Source: a bacterium
Lineage (GTDB): Bacteria; Patescibacteriota; Patescibacteriia; Patescibacteriales; Patescibacteriaceae
Length of the DNA stretch: 33,315 nt
Assembly (NCBI GenBank): GCA_021819805.1
Contig: JAKAEX010000002.1
Location: 1 to 33,315 of the forward strand
Direction: 5' to 3'
Shown: positions 9,108-18,068 of the stretch, piece by piece
Position numbering within the stretch: position 1 is the stretch's first letter
How the letters are laid out: each line of letters starts with the position of its first letter
Position numbers and translations under genes: made by a program
Notes under the pieces: generated by a model
Seen by the model: the letters and a program-made list of their open reading frames with translations, nothing else
Told to the model about the DNA's origin: nothing
The model's database searches: none

Positions 9108-9833
9108 ATGAGAGGAATTATTTTGTCGGGCGGCAGCGCCACCAGATTAAGGCCCTGCACTAAAGTTACCAGCAAGCAACTCCTGCCGGTTTATAATCGG
9201 CCGATGATTTATTATCCTCTAAACACCCTCATTAAGGCCGGCATTAAAGATATTTTAATTATTGTGGCGCCGGAACGAGCCGGCGACTATTTGAATCTAT
9301 TGGGCAGCGGCAAAGAATTCGGCGTTAAGTTTACTTATGAAATTCAAGACAAGCCTAAAGGCTTGGCTGAGGCCTTTATTATCGGCGAAAATTTTATTGA
9401 CAACGAAAGCGTGGCCATGATTTTAGGCGACAATATTTTTGAAGATGATTTTGTTGAAGCGGTTAAATCGTTTAAAGGCGGCGCTAAAATTTTTGCCAAG
9501 GAAGTTAAAGACCCCGAACGTTTTGGTGTGGTGGAAGTAAACAGCGATTGGCACGCTTTATCCATTGAGGAAAAACCGGCTCAGCCGAAAAGCAATTTGG
9601 CCGTGACCGGCTTTTACGTTTTTGATCATCGCGTCGTGGAGGCGGCCAAGCAAACTCAGCCGAGCGCTCGCGGCGAATTGGAAATTATTGATTTACATAA
9701 TTATTATCTGCGCTTGGGCGAATTGGAAGTCGTGCCGGTTAAGGGTGGCTGGCTGGATGCCGGCACCTTTGACAGCTTATTGGCCGCTCAGATTTTTGCT
9801 AAAGACAAGATGCAAGATAAAATGATTATTTAA
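9108..9833 (+). CDS. Sugar-1-phosphate nucleotidyltransferase (glucose-1-phosphate thymidylyltransferase-like)
   Basis: MRGIILSGGSATRLRPCTKVTSKQLLPVYNRPMIYYPL; GDNIFED; GGWLDAGTFDSLL. Confidence 0.9.
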   Translation: MRGIILSGGSATRLRPCTKVTSKQLLPVYNRPMIYYPLNTLIKAGIKDILIIVAPERAGDYLNLLGSGKEFGVKFTYEIQDKPKGLAEAFIIGENFIDNESVAMILGDNIFEDDFVEAVKSFKGGAKIFAKEVKDPERFGVVEVNSDWHALSIEEKPAQPKSNLAVTGFYVFDHRVVEAAKQTQPSARGELEIIDLHNYYLRLGELEVVPVKGGWLDAGTFDSLLAAQIFAKDKMQDKMII

Positions 9834-9834
9834 T

Positions 9835-10749
9835 ATGACTAAGAAAGTCGCTATTGGTTTTTTAACTTACGGCCAAACCAGCCGCCAGTATTTGGATTCT
9901 TTTTTAAGCGGTTTGAAAGAGCAGACTTTTACTGATTTTCAACTTTTGGCCTTAGATAATACCGAAGAAGAGAATAGCGTTAATGTCCAGTTTTTGCGCC
10001 AGCAGTCGCCGGCAGTTAAAGTGCTGTGGCCGGGAACCAATTTGGGTTTTGGCGCCGGTTTTAATCGGCTGATTAAAGAAGCTCTGGCTTTGGGCGCTGA
10101 ATATTTTTTGGTGGTAAATGCTGATACGTTTTGGACGCCGCGCGCTTTGGAATTGTTGGTAGCCGCCTTGGATCGGCGATCAGACTTGGGCTCGGTTAGC
10201 CCTAAAATTTTGAAGTGGGATTTTGCCGGGCAAAAATTTACCAAAATTATTGACACTTGCGGTTTAAGGCTGCTGCCGGGTTTGCATTTTGTTGATTTGG
10301 GCCAAGGCGAGGAAGATAAAGGACAGTATGACTCGGCTGAGATTCTCGGCCCTTCCGGCGCCGCCGGCTTGTTTCGTTTGTCCGCTTTGGCGCAAAGCGC
10401 TGAAGACGGCCAATACTTTGATGAAAAATTTTTTATGTATAAGGAAGATTGCGATTTGGCTTATCGGCTTAAGCTCAAAGGCTGGCCGAGCGCTTTGGTG
10501 AGTCAGGCAATTGTTTATCATGATCGCACAGCCAGCGGTAGCGCCTCGCTTTTAGGCAGTTTGGCGGCTCGCTCCGGCAAAAGCCAGCAGGTTAAGCTTT
10601 GGTCGTTTAGCGGCCAGCAGCGTTTGATTGCCAAATATTGGGCGCGGCAAACTTGGTTCAATAAACTGGCAATTATTTGGCGCCAATTTTTGACCTTTGC
10701 TTATGCTTTGGTTTTTGAACCGGCTTTATTAAAAAAAGGAAAAAAATAA
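9835..10749 (+). CDS. Glycosyltransferase family 2
   Basis: NLGFGAGFNRLIKEAL, VVNADT, FFMYKEDCDLAYRLKLKGW. Confidence 0.88.
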   Translation: MTKKVAIGFLTYGQTSRQYLDSFLSGLKEQTFTDFQLLALDNTEEENSVNVQFLRQQSPAVKVLWPGTNLGFGAGFNRLIKEALALGAEYFLVVNADTFWTPRALELLVAALDRRSDLGSVSPKILKWDFAGQKFTKIIDTCGLRLLPGLHFVDLGQGEEDKGQYDSAEILGPSGAAGLFRLSALAQSAEDGQYFDEKFFMYKEDCDLAYRLKLKGWPSALVSQAIVYHDRTASGSASLLGSLAARSGKSQQVKLWSFSGQQRLIAKYWARQTWFNKLAIIWRQFLTFAYALVFEPALLKKGKK

Positions 10750-10751
10750 TT

Positions 10752-10793
10752 AACCCCCTCCCGACCTCCCCCTTCGTAATGGGGAGGGGGACA
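10752..10793. repeat. Intergenic repeat AACCCCCTCCCGACCTCCCCCTT...GGGGAGG
   Basis: aaccccctcccgacctcccccttcgtaatggggaggggg; the same 23-nt core occurs inverted at 23028-23063. Confidence 0.7.
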
Positions 10794-10800
10794 AAGAAGT

Positions 10801-11661
10801 ATGAAACTCTCAATTATCATTGTCTCTTGGCAAGTTAGAGATAAATTAAAAAATAATTTAACAGCCTTATTTAAAAGCCAGGTTGATTTTGATTGGGAAG
10901 TTTTTGTTGTTGATAATAATTCACAGGACGGCACGGTCGAGATGGTTGAAAATAACTTCCCGCAAGTTAATTTAATAGCCAACGAGGATAATGTCGGTTT
11001 TGCTCGCGCCAATAATCAAGCGATTAAAGCGGCGGCCGGCGAATTTGTTCTGCTTTTAAATCCGGATATGCTGGTGCGCCAAGACACTTTGTTAAAAATG
11101 ATAGATTGGTTGGAGGCTAAGCCCGAGGCTTGGGTGGCTGGCTGTCATTTGCTTGACGAGCAAGGTCAGACCATCAAGCAAGTTCGTCGTTTCCCGGGCT
11201 TAGCAGACCAATGGGCAATAGCTTCTAAATTGGCTCATGTTTTTCCGGCGGCTTTGCATAAATATTTACGCAAAGATTTTGATTATGCGGCGGCGGCCAA
11301 GGTTGATTCAATTCGCGGCTCATTTTTTATGATTAGGCGGTCTTGTTTGGAGCAAGTCGGCTTATTGGATGAAAGATTTTTTGTTTGGTTTGAAGAAGTT
11401 GATTATTGCCGGCGCGTGGCGGAGGCCGGCGGCGAAGTTTGGTATACGCCGGCGGCCGAAGCCGTTGATTTAGTTGGGCAAAGTTTTGCTCAATGGCCGA
11501 CAGCGCGGGCGCAGAAGATTTTTAAAGATAGCCAATTAAAATATTTTACTAAGTGGCAGCCGGCAGGACAAGTTTGGCTTTTACGAGTCGGCTGGCTCGT
11601 GGGTGGAGTTTTGGTGGCTTTGGCTAATTTGTTTAAAATAAAGAGCAAGGCCAAAACTTAA
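10801..11661 (+). CDS. Glycosyltransferase family 2 (rhamnosyltransferase-like)
   Basis: VFVVDNNSQDGTVEMV; NVGFARANNQAI; LLNPDM; FFVWFEEVDYCRRVAEAGGEV. Confidence 0.9.
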   Translation: MKLSIIIVSWQVRDKLKNNLTALFKSQVDFDWEVFVVDNNSQDGTVEMVENNFPQVNLIANEDNVGFARANNQAIKAAAGEFVLLLNPDMLVRQDTLLKMIDWLEAKPEAWVAGCHLLDEQGQTIKQVRRFPGLADQWAIASKLAHVFPAALHKYLRKDFDYAAAAKVDSIRGSFFMIRRSCLEQVGLLDERFFVWFEEVDYCRRVAEAGGEVWYTPAAEAVDLVGQSFAQWPTARAQKIFKDSQLKYFTKWQPAGQVWLLRVGWLVGGVLVALANLFKIKSKAKT

Positions 11662-11665
11662 ACAA

Positions 11666-11694
11666 TTGACAAAAGCTTTAGCTTTTAGTAGATT
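11666..11694 (+). promoter_or_regulatory. Sigma70-type promoter with palindrome in the spacer
   Basis: TTGACA - 17 nt (aaagctttagcttttag) - TAGATT; overlapping inverted repeat aaaagct-tt-agctttt. Confidence 0.6.
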
Positions 11695-11740
11695 AGTAAA
11701 TTAAAATAGTTATTTCACAAATTAATAGATGGAGGAAAAC

Positions 11741-12238
11741 ATGAAAACTAAGCTGAAAAAAGATCAGCCAATTTCAGAAAAAGAAATTTGGGAAATTCTC
11801 TTGGAAAAAGAGCGTCCGATTTCAGCTAAGGTAATTTGGCCGATTTTGGCGGATAGAGTCAAACAGCACCTGCTGGATCAAAAAATTACCAATGCCGCGG
11901 AATTAGAATCGGTAATTAAGGATTTAAAAACAAAAGGCCTGGCTGATGTTTCCAAATTACTGATTGCCGCCGGTCGGGATAAAAAGGTTAAAGTACTTAA
12001 TTATAATCGAGGTAGCGAACAGGTAGAGACGGTTAACTTTAATCGCGATGACAGCAGTCAAGATGAGTTCGGCCCTTTGTATAGTCTTCACCTTAAAGGT
12101 AGCGCCGATCCCTTCCTGATGATCCAGTTGGCGGAAAGACATTGGCTTAATCTTAACTTTATTTTTGTTGGCCACGGCAAGACTAAAATTATCAAGGTGG
12201 TGGATGAATCAGCTATAGTTCTGTATGAAAATTATTAA
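11741..12238 (+). CDS. Hypothetical protein
   Basis: ORF with GGAGG upstream of ATG (atggaggaaaacATG); ends AIVLYENY. Confidence 0.65.
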   Translation: MKTKLKKDQPISEKEIWEILLEKERPISAKVIWPILADRVKQHLLDQKITNAAELESVIKDLKTKGLADVSKLLIAAGRDKKVKVLNYNRGSEQVETVNFNRDDSSQDEFGPLYSLHLKGSADPFLMIQLAERHWLNLNFIFVGHGKTKIIKVVDESAIVLYENY

Positions 12239-12254
12239 CTGACAGGAGACAACA

Positions 12255-12299
12255 ATGGATCAGCTTGCCGGCTGGAAGGTCCTTTATGAAAATTTTTAA
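12255..12299 (+). CDS. Possible 14-codon micro-ORF MDQLAGWKVLYENF
   Basis: aggag SD-like sequence upstream of ATG; the C-terminus VLYENF echoes VLYENY of the preceding gene. Confidence 0.3.
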   Translation: MDQLAGWKVLYENF

Positions 12300-12335
12300 A
12301 AAGCTCGTTATGATTATAACGAGCTTTTATTTTTG
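12299..12335 (+). terminator. Rho-independent terminator
   Basis: aaaagctcgtta-tgat-tataacgagcttttattttt. Confidence 0.8.
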
Positions 12336-12344
12336 AGATTAAGT

Positions 12345-12749
12345 TTAGGGGTTAAGCTTATGGATATTCTGCGGATGGATATGTCCGCGCAAGCCTTTTT
12401 CTTCGGCTAAATAATTATTCAAGGCTCGGCCTTTAAGAATTGAGTAAATAACACCAGTTAGGGTAATGGCCAAATCAACATAGAGAATTGAGCCTTGGGC
12501 AGCCGGTTTGCCGATGAATAAAACAGCAAACATACAGTTAACAGCCAAAAGACTGCCGATAACTATTAGGTGTTTGCCGCCCTGCTGGTTAACCGCATAC
12601 CAAATATCATCGTCCAGCATGGCATACTGAGAAATGCGATAGCCAAAAAAATAATTGCGGCCGATTTTTTTAAAATAAAGCGGCAAGCCCATAAGGATAA
12701 ACAGAATGGCCAAAGGTCCGGACACCAAGAGAGCAATGACATCTCTCAT
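12345..12749 (-). CDS. SdpI-family-like membrane protein
   Basis: Multi-TM with KIGRNYFFGYRISQYAMLDDDIWYAVNQQGGK, resembling the SdpI N-x-x-x-GYR motif region. Confidence 0.65.
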   Translation of the reverse strand: MRDVIALLVSGPLAILFILMGLPLYFKKIGRNYFFGYRISQYAMLDDDIWYAVNQQGGKHLIVIGSLLAVNCMFAVLFIGKPAAQGSILYVDLAITLTGVIYSILKGRALNNYLAEEKGLRGHIHPQNIHKLNP

Positions 12750-12935
12750 AATTTTAATCTTAAATTAAAACCGTAAACTTGTCTTCAGGGTTTGCCATAA
12801 TTATAGCCTAAAGCCAATAAGTTGAAAAGTTGGCGATTGATTTTTTTGTTTCAAAAGACTAAGATGGAGATAATGCGCGCGGTTGTCAAAATGAAGATTT
12901 TGTGGTAAAAATTAGAACTTATTTTTGTTTTATTT

Positions 12936-13724
12936 ATGGATATCAGTATCATTATTGTTAATTATAAAAGCAAGGGATTAACCCTGGCTTGCCTGCGGTC
13001 AATCAAAGAAGCGGCTTGGTCCAGTTTGTCGCATGAAGTTATTGTAGTTGATAATAATTCCAATGATTATTTGGGCGAAATCTTGGCTTGGCAGCACCCC
13101 GAGGTTCACTTTATCGCTGCGCCTAAAAATTTGGGTATGGGTGGCGGCAATAATTTGGGTTTGGCTAAAGCTAAAGGCAAGTATGTTGTGGTCATGAATC
13201 CTGATACTATCGCCATGCCCAATGTTTTTCGCCGGCTGTACGATTATATGGAAGCCAATCCTAAGGTGGGCGTGGTTGGACCTAAACAATTTAATCCGGA
13301 CAAAACCGTTCAAGATTCATGTTATCGCTGGCACAGTTTGTTGACGCCTTTATATCGCCGAACTTTTTTGGGCGCTTGGTTCGGCAGCAAAGACTTGGCG
13401 CGTTTTTTAATGACTGATTTTGACAAAACAACCATCAAAGATGTTGATTGGCTCTTGGGCTCGTTTTTATTTATGCGCGTCTCGGCTTTGCGCCAAGTTG
13501 GTTTTTTTGACGAAAGATTTTTTATGTATTTTGAAGACACTGATTTGTGCCGCCGTTTTTGGCAGAAGGGTTTTAAAGTTGTTTACAACCCGGAGGCGCA
13601 GATTATTCATAATCATAGCCGTGAAAGCGCCAAGACGGCTTGGTACAAGTTTTTTACCAGCCGCACCACCCGCACTCATGTTATTTCCTGGTTTAAATAT
13701 TTATTAAAATGGAAATTCAAATAA
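12936..13724 (+). CDS. Glycosyltransferase family 2
   Basis: MDISIIIVNYKSKGLTLACLRSI; VIVVDNNSND; VMNPDT; FFMYFEDTDLCRRFWQKGF. Confidence 0.92.
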   Translation: MDISIIIVNYKSKGLTLACLRSIKEAAWSSLSHEVIVVDNNSNDYLGEILAWQHPEVHFIAAPKNLGMGGGNNLGLAKAKGKYVVVMNPDTIAMPNVFRRLYDYMEANPKVGVVGPKQFNPDKTVQDSCYRWHSLLTPLYRRTFLGAWFGSKDLARFLMTDFDKTTIKDVDWLLGSFLFMRVSALRQVGFFDERFFMYFEDTDLCRRFWQKGFKVVYNPEAQIIHNHSRESAKTAWYKFFTSRTTRTHVISWFKYLLKWKFK

Positions 13725-13725
13725 T

Positions 13726-14619
13726 ATGAATCTGATTCAACGATTTAAAAAAGACAAAGTGACTAAAGCGATTTTTCCAGTGGCCGGCTTTGGCACTCGA
13801 TTTTTACCGGCCACTAAAGCTCAGCCCAAAGAAATGTTGGCAGTCGTAGACAAGCCGGCGATTCAGTATTTAGCCGAAGACGCGGCCGCCGCCGGCATTA
13901 AAGATATTGTGTTTATTACCGGCCGCGGCAAGCGGGCGATTGAAGATCATTTTGATTATTCCTTTGAGCTGGACAAAACCTTGGTGGAAAAAAATAAATT
14001 GGATTTGGTTAAAACCGTTCGTCAGGTAAGTGAGTTGGCTCGTTTTTCTTATGTGCGTCAGCCCATGCCTTTGGGCGACGGCCACGCCATTAATTGCGCC
14101 GCCCACTTGGTGGGCGATGAGCCGGTTTTGGTTATGTTCGGCGATACGCTGTATGACGCCGAAATTTCACCGGCCAAACAAGTGATTGAAGCTTACCAAA
14201 AATATCGCGCGCCGATTATCGGTTTGGCCGAGGTGGCGCCAAGCGAGGTTTCCAAGTTTGGTGTCATTGATGGTGAAACAGTGTCTGATGATATTTATAA
14301 AATTAAAAAATTCGTGGAAAAGCCGGCGGTCGGCGAGGCCCCGTCCAACTTGGTGGCGGTTGGCGTTTACATTATTACTTCAGCGGTTTTTGACATGCTA
14401 TCGCAAATGAAAATCGGCAAGTCGGGCGAGATTCGCCTGGCCGATGCTTTTGCTTTGCTCTTGGAGCAAGGTGAAAATATTTATGGTCTGAAATTGGCCG
14501 GCGAGTGGCTGGATACCGGTTCCAAATTTGGCTTATTGAAAGCCAATATTAAAATCGGTTTGAAAAACGAGGAGGTTAAAGATGATTTAAGAGACTTTTT
14601 AAGCAACTTGCAGCTTTAA
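13726..14619 (+). CDS. galU: UTP--glucose-1-phosphate uridylyltransferase
   Basis: KAIFPVAGFGTRFLPATKAQPKEMLAVVDKPAIQYLAEDAAAAGIKDIVFITGRGKRAIEDHFD. Confidence 0.95.
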   Translation: MNLIQRFKKDKVTKAIFPVAGFGTRFLPATKAQPKEMLAVVDKPAIQYLAEDAAAAGIKDIVFITGRGKRAIEDHFDYSFELDKTLVEKNKLDLVKTVRQVSELARFSYVRQPMPLGDGHAINCAAHLVGDEPVLVMFGDTLYDAEISPAKQVIEAYQKYRAPIIGLAEVAPSEVSKFGVIDGETVSDDIYKIKKFVEKPAVGEAPSNLVAVGVYIITSAVFDMLSQMKIGKSGEIRLADAFALLLEQGENIYGLKLAGEWLDTGSKFGLLKANIKIGLKNEEVKDDLRDFLSNLQL

Positions 14620-14630
14620 ACGGATAAAAT

Positions 14631-14662
14631 AAAAACGCCCCGATGTCCGTCGGGGCGTTTTG
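14631..14662. terminator. Bidirectional Rho-independent terminator between convergent genes
   Basis: aaaaacgccccga-tgtcc-gtcggggcgtttt. Confidence 0.8.
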
Positions 14663-14671
14663 TTATAGCGA

Positions 14672-16030
14672 TTAGATTTCCAGCAGGTAAAAACCGCTTT
14701 GGTTGTTGATGGTGGCAAAGAAAATAATTCGGTTGCCGTCGCGGTTGAAGCTTGGATAAGCGATTTTATCAAGATCCAAAAGAGTTGAGATATTATAGGC
14801 GTAGCGATCGTCTAATTCCAGGGTATTAATGCTGCGGTCAGTGGCAAAGACGACATAGTTATTGCTTTTGTGCCAAGCTAAGGCCGTGATCGGATGGCTG
14901 ATGCGAGTTAAAAGCTTGGCTTGATTGGCATCGCTGGTCCAGAGGCTTAATTCAAAATTGTTGCCAAAAACTAATTTGTCGCCGCTAACCCATTGGCCAA
15001 CAGTTAAAGCGCCAATTTCTTTAATTGAATAATCTTTGAGCCAAGGCAATTTAGTGCTGACAAGGTATAATTTTTTGCTGGTAATTTCTTGAAGATTAAT
15101 CGTATTTTGGCCTAAATCAATAAAGCGATAATTTTCAAAGGCCTTTAATTTTATAAGTTCAACTTCTTTGTCCAGATTGCCGTTTAATTTAAAAATAGAG
15201 AGACTGGGCATTGAGCCATCGCGGAGCAAATAAAGATAGCCGTCTTTCAAGGTGAAATCGGTGGTATCTGGACCAAGATCAATAACGGCTAATTGGTTAT
15301 TTTTCAGATTAAGGCTTTTAAGATTATTTTTTTCTCTTATATAAACCAAACTGTCATCGGCCCAAAGCAGCTTATCAAATGATTTTAAACCGGAATTTTT
15401 AAGATCGGTAATATTTGAATTGCGCCAATCAACCAGCGATTGGCCGGCGATGATGAATTGGCCGCTGGGCGACCAGCTGAGATAATTTTTAATTGGCTGG
15501 GGCAGAGTAATGGTTTGCGGCGCCTGGTTTTTATCTAAGGTAAAGATTTTCAGCTCTTGTTTGGTAAGCACGGCTAAGTGTTTGTGATCGGGCGAAACTA
15601 AAGTTGTTTGGATATTCTCAATTGGCATTTGATCCAGTAGCAGTGGCTGGCTTTTTTTGAAAAAATAAACATCTTCCAGATAAGTGGTTTCGCTTGGATT
15701 AATTATTAGCTGTTTTTCCCAGGGCCAATAGCCATCAAGCTCCAGGCGCACTTGGTAGGTGCCGGGCGTAATATTTTTTAATTTAATCGGCGTGGTGGCG
15801 GCTGATTCTCGACCGCTTAACTGACTTAAGAAGCTTACTTGTTTTTTGCCGTTTAAATAAATATTAGCGCCGGCAGGCGTGGTTTTGATATCAAACATGC
15901 CGGTTCGCTGGAGTTTCATGCCGGAGAAATTAAGTTTATAGCCAAAAGCATAGGGCAGAATAACGGCCGACAAAATAAAAAACATCGCGACAAAACTATA
16001 AAATAAAATTTTTCTGGCTCGGCTATTCAT
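14672..16030 (-). CDS. PEGA-domain membrane-anchored protein with beta-propeller-like repeats
   Basis: N-terminal TM; FDIKTTPAGANIYLNGKKQ...TPIKLKNITPGTYQVRLELDGYWPWEKQLII (PEGA). Likely start at 16030 (MNSRARK), downstream of the listed ORF start. Confidence 0.82.
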   Translation of the reverse strand: MNSRARKILFYSFVAMFFILSAVILPYAFGYKLNFSGMKLQRTGMFDIKTTPAGANIYLNGKKQVSFLSQLSGRESAATTPIKLKNITPGTYQVRLELDGYWPWEKQLIINPSETTYLEDVYFFKKSQPLLLDQMPIENIQTTLVSPDHKHLAVLTKQELKIFTLDKNQAPQTITLPQPIKNYLSWSPSGQFIIAGQSLVDWRNSNITDLKNSGLKSFDKLLWADDSLVYIREKNNLKSLNLKNNQLAVIDLGPDTTDFTLKDGYLYLLRDGSMPSLSIFKLNGNLDKEVELIKLKAFENYRFIDLGQNTINLQEITSKKLYLVSTKLPWLKDYSIKEIGALTVGQWVSGDKLVFGNNFELSLWTSDANQAKLLTRISHPITALAWHKSNNYVVFATDRSINTLELDDRYAYNISTLLDLDKIAYPSFNRDGNRIIFFATINNQSGFYLLEI

Positions 16031-17282
16031 GGCGTTCAATTTTAGCGCCCAACTGCTGCAAGCGTTGGACAATGTCGGCATAGCCGCGGTCAATTTGATA
16101 AATATTATCAATTTCGGTTGTGCCCTGGGCGATTAAGCCGGCGATTACCATAGAGATGCCGGCGCGCAAATCAGGCGAGGTAAGTTTGTGGCCGCTCAAA
16201 GGCGTCGGTCCATTAACCACGACTCGATGCGGATCGCACATAATAATGTTGGCGCCCATCTGCGCGAGCAAATCGGTAAACAACAAACGGCGATCATAAA
16301 TTGTTTCATGGATAATGCTGGCGCCTTCAGCTTGAGTCATTAAGACAGTGTAAGGCGATTGCAAATCAGTTGGAAAACCCGGGTATTCATGAGTTTTAAT
16401 GCTGTAAGCTTTGAGTTCGTCAGCTTTTAAAATTTTCAGCCAGTCCGGGCCAACTTCAAACTTCACGCCGATTTTGGCAAAGACGGCCAATAGCGATTCC
16501 AAGTGAGCCGGCTGGCAATGAGTGATGGTAATGGCTGATTTGGTGGCGGCCGCTAAGATGGCAAAAGTGCCGGCTTCAATCCGGTCGGGAATAATTTTAA
16601 AATTACCGGCGCTGATAGATTCAACCCCGTCAATAATAATAGTCGGTGTGCCGGCGCCGCTGATACGCGCGCCTTGAGTATTAAGATAGTCGGCTAAGGC
16701 GGAAATTTCCGGCTCCAGAGCGCAATTTTTTAAAACTGTCCGGCCGGCGGCCAAAACTGCTGTCATCATCAAACTTTCCGTGCCGGTTACGCTCACAGTC
16801 GTAAAGAAATATTCGCAGCCCTGTAGGCGTTTAGCGCTTAGGTGATAAAAACCATGGCGTACGCTTACCTTAGCGCCCATCGCCTCAAAGCCTTCCAAGA
16901 ATAAATCAATCGGCCGTTTGCCGGCGCCGATAACGCAGCCGCCCGGATGAGGGAATTTGGCTTCGCCCAAGCGAGCCAAGAGCGGGCCGACAAACATAAT
17001 AGAAGCGCGGAGCTTGTTGGCCAAGGTCGGCGATAATTCGTGCCGGTTTAAATGACTGGTATTGATTACACAGCCATCGGCATTTAGCTCAACTTGGCCG
17101 CCCAAATCCTGGACAATCTCCAAAGCTCTATCAATATCTTCAATTTTCGGCAGGTTGCTGATGCTTATCGGTTGATTTGACAATAAAGCAGCCGGAATAA
17201 TCTTCAAAGCCGCATTTTTTGCCCCTTTAACCGCAATTTCGCCCGACAGCTTGTGGCCGCCTTCAATAATAAATTTAGACAT
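16023..17282 (-). CDS. murA: UDP-N-acetylglucosamine 1-carboxyvinyltransferase
   Basis: GAKNAALKIIPAALL; HPGGCVIGAGKRPIDLFLEGFEAMGA (Cys115-type active site); DLRAGISMVIAGLIAQG. Confidence 0.95.
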   Translation of the reverse strand: MSKFIIEGGHKLSGEIAVKGAKNAALKIIPAALLSNQPISISNLPKIEDIDRALEIVQDLGGQVELNADGCVINTSHLNRHELSPTLANKLRASIMFVGPLLARLGEAKFPHPGGCVIGAGKRPIDLFLEGFEAMGAKVSVRHGFYHLSAKRLQGCEYFFTTVSVTGTESLMMTAVLAAGRTVLKNCALEPEISALADYLNTQGARISGAGTPTIIIDGVESISAGNFKIIPDRIEAGTFAILAAATKSAITITHCQPAHLESLLAVFAKIGVKFEVGPDWLKILKADELKAYSIKTHEYPGFPTDLQSPYTVLMTQAEGASIIHETIYDRRLLFTDLLAQMGANIIMCDPHRVVVNGPTPLSGHKLTSPDLRAGISMVIAGLIAQGTTEIDNIYQIDRGYADIVQRLQQLGAKIERHE

Positions 17283-17357
17283 AATTAGCAGATTAGCTAT
17301 TTTTTCATTATAATTAAACTACAAGCTTTTAGCAATTTTGGCAAGTCTTATAAAAAT

Positions 17358-17486
17358 ATGAAAAATACTTCTCGTATCAAAGCCGGCAAGCGCGGCGGCA
17401 ATCCGGGCTATCGCACCGCCTCAACCTGGCGGGCTAACGTGGCGCTTAAGGCTAAAAATTTAAAAAATAAAAAGCCCGGTTTTTAG
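17358..17486 (+). CDS. Possible 42-aa basic protein
   Basis: ATG..TAG frame MKNTSRIKAGKRGGNPGYRTASTWRANVALKAKNLKNKKPGF; too short for the supplied ORF track. Confidence 0.35.
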   Translation: MKNTSRIKAGKRGGNPGYRTASTWRANVALKAKNLKNKKPGF

Positions 17487-17493
17487 TCGGGCT
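17462..17493 (-). terminator. Rho-independent terminator of the 17483-17962 gene
   Basis: Minus strand: agcccg-actaaaaac-cgggctttttatttttt. Confidence 0.65.
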
Positions 17494-17962
17494 CCAGTTC
17501 GCGTTTAACGCGTCCGATGATTTCTTGAAAATCCCTTACATTGGCGGCATAAATAAGGTCGTCATCCGAGGGTTTTTCTTTTTTAAAAAGCTTGAAATCC
17601 CAAAATTTGTCGGGATTTTCAGTGGCCAAGAAACGATCAAGTATGGCTTGATCCAAATTCTTGATAAAGGCAATCAGTTTGTCTTTATCTTTGTCTTTGG
17701 GCTTATTCTTTCGTTTGCCCTTGCCCTTACCGATGCCTTTAACACCTTTATTAACTTCAGTAAGGCAATAAACAAAGTGTAGAATAAATTTATTATCCAA
17801 AAGTCTTTTAGCTTCCGGGAGCTCTCCTGCTTCTGCCAATTCCAATTTGTATTTTGCTCTTAAGTTTAGATCCAGGATTTCAACAAACCAAAAACAATGT
17901 TCGTTAGCATAACGCCTGGTGTCAGGGTGTAGCTGCGCCGGAATTCTTTTTTCTGCTGTCAT
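17483..17962 (-). CDS. Hypothetical protein
   Basis: 159-aa ORF with Lys-rich low-complexity KGIGKGKGKRKNKPKDKDKDK. Confidence 0.6.
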   Translation of the reverse strand: MTAEKRIPAQLHPDTRRYANEHCFWFVEILDLNLRAKYKLELAEAGELPEAKRLLDNKFILHFVYCLTEVNKGVKGIGKGKGKRKNKPKDKDKDKLIAFIKNLDQAILDRFLATENPDKFWDFKLFKKEKPSDDDLIYAANVRDFQEIIGRVKRELEPD

Positions 17963-18048
17963 GGCTAAGCCCTTTTAGTGAAGGAACAATTTTTTCTTAG
18001 ACTAACTATTTGCTGTAAGTTTGTCAAGCGGGCTTAGGATTAATAAAA

Positions 18049-18068
18049 AACCGATCCCCAGATCGGTT
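18049..18068 (-). terminator. Rho-independent terminator
   Basis: Minus strand: aaccgatc-tggg-gatcggttttttatta. Confidence 0.75.

Noticed and set aside
17695-17725. Lys/Gly/Asp-rich repeat (KGKGKRKNKPKDKDKDK) in the 17483-17962 protein as functional motif
   Set aside because: Simple low-complexity charged linker; nothing specific supports a function.
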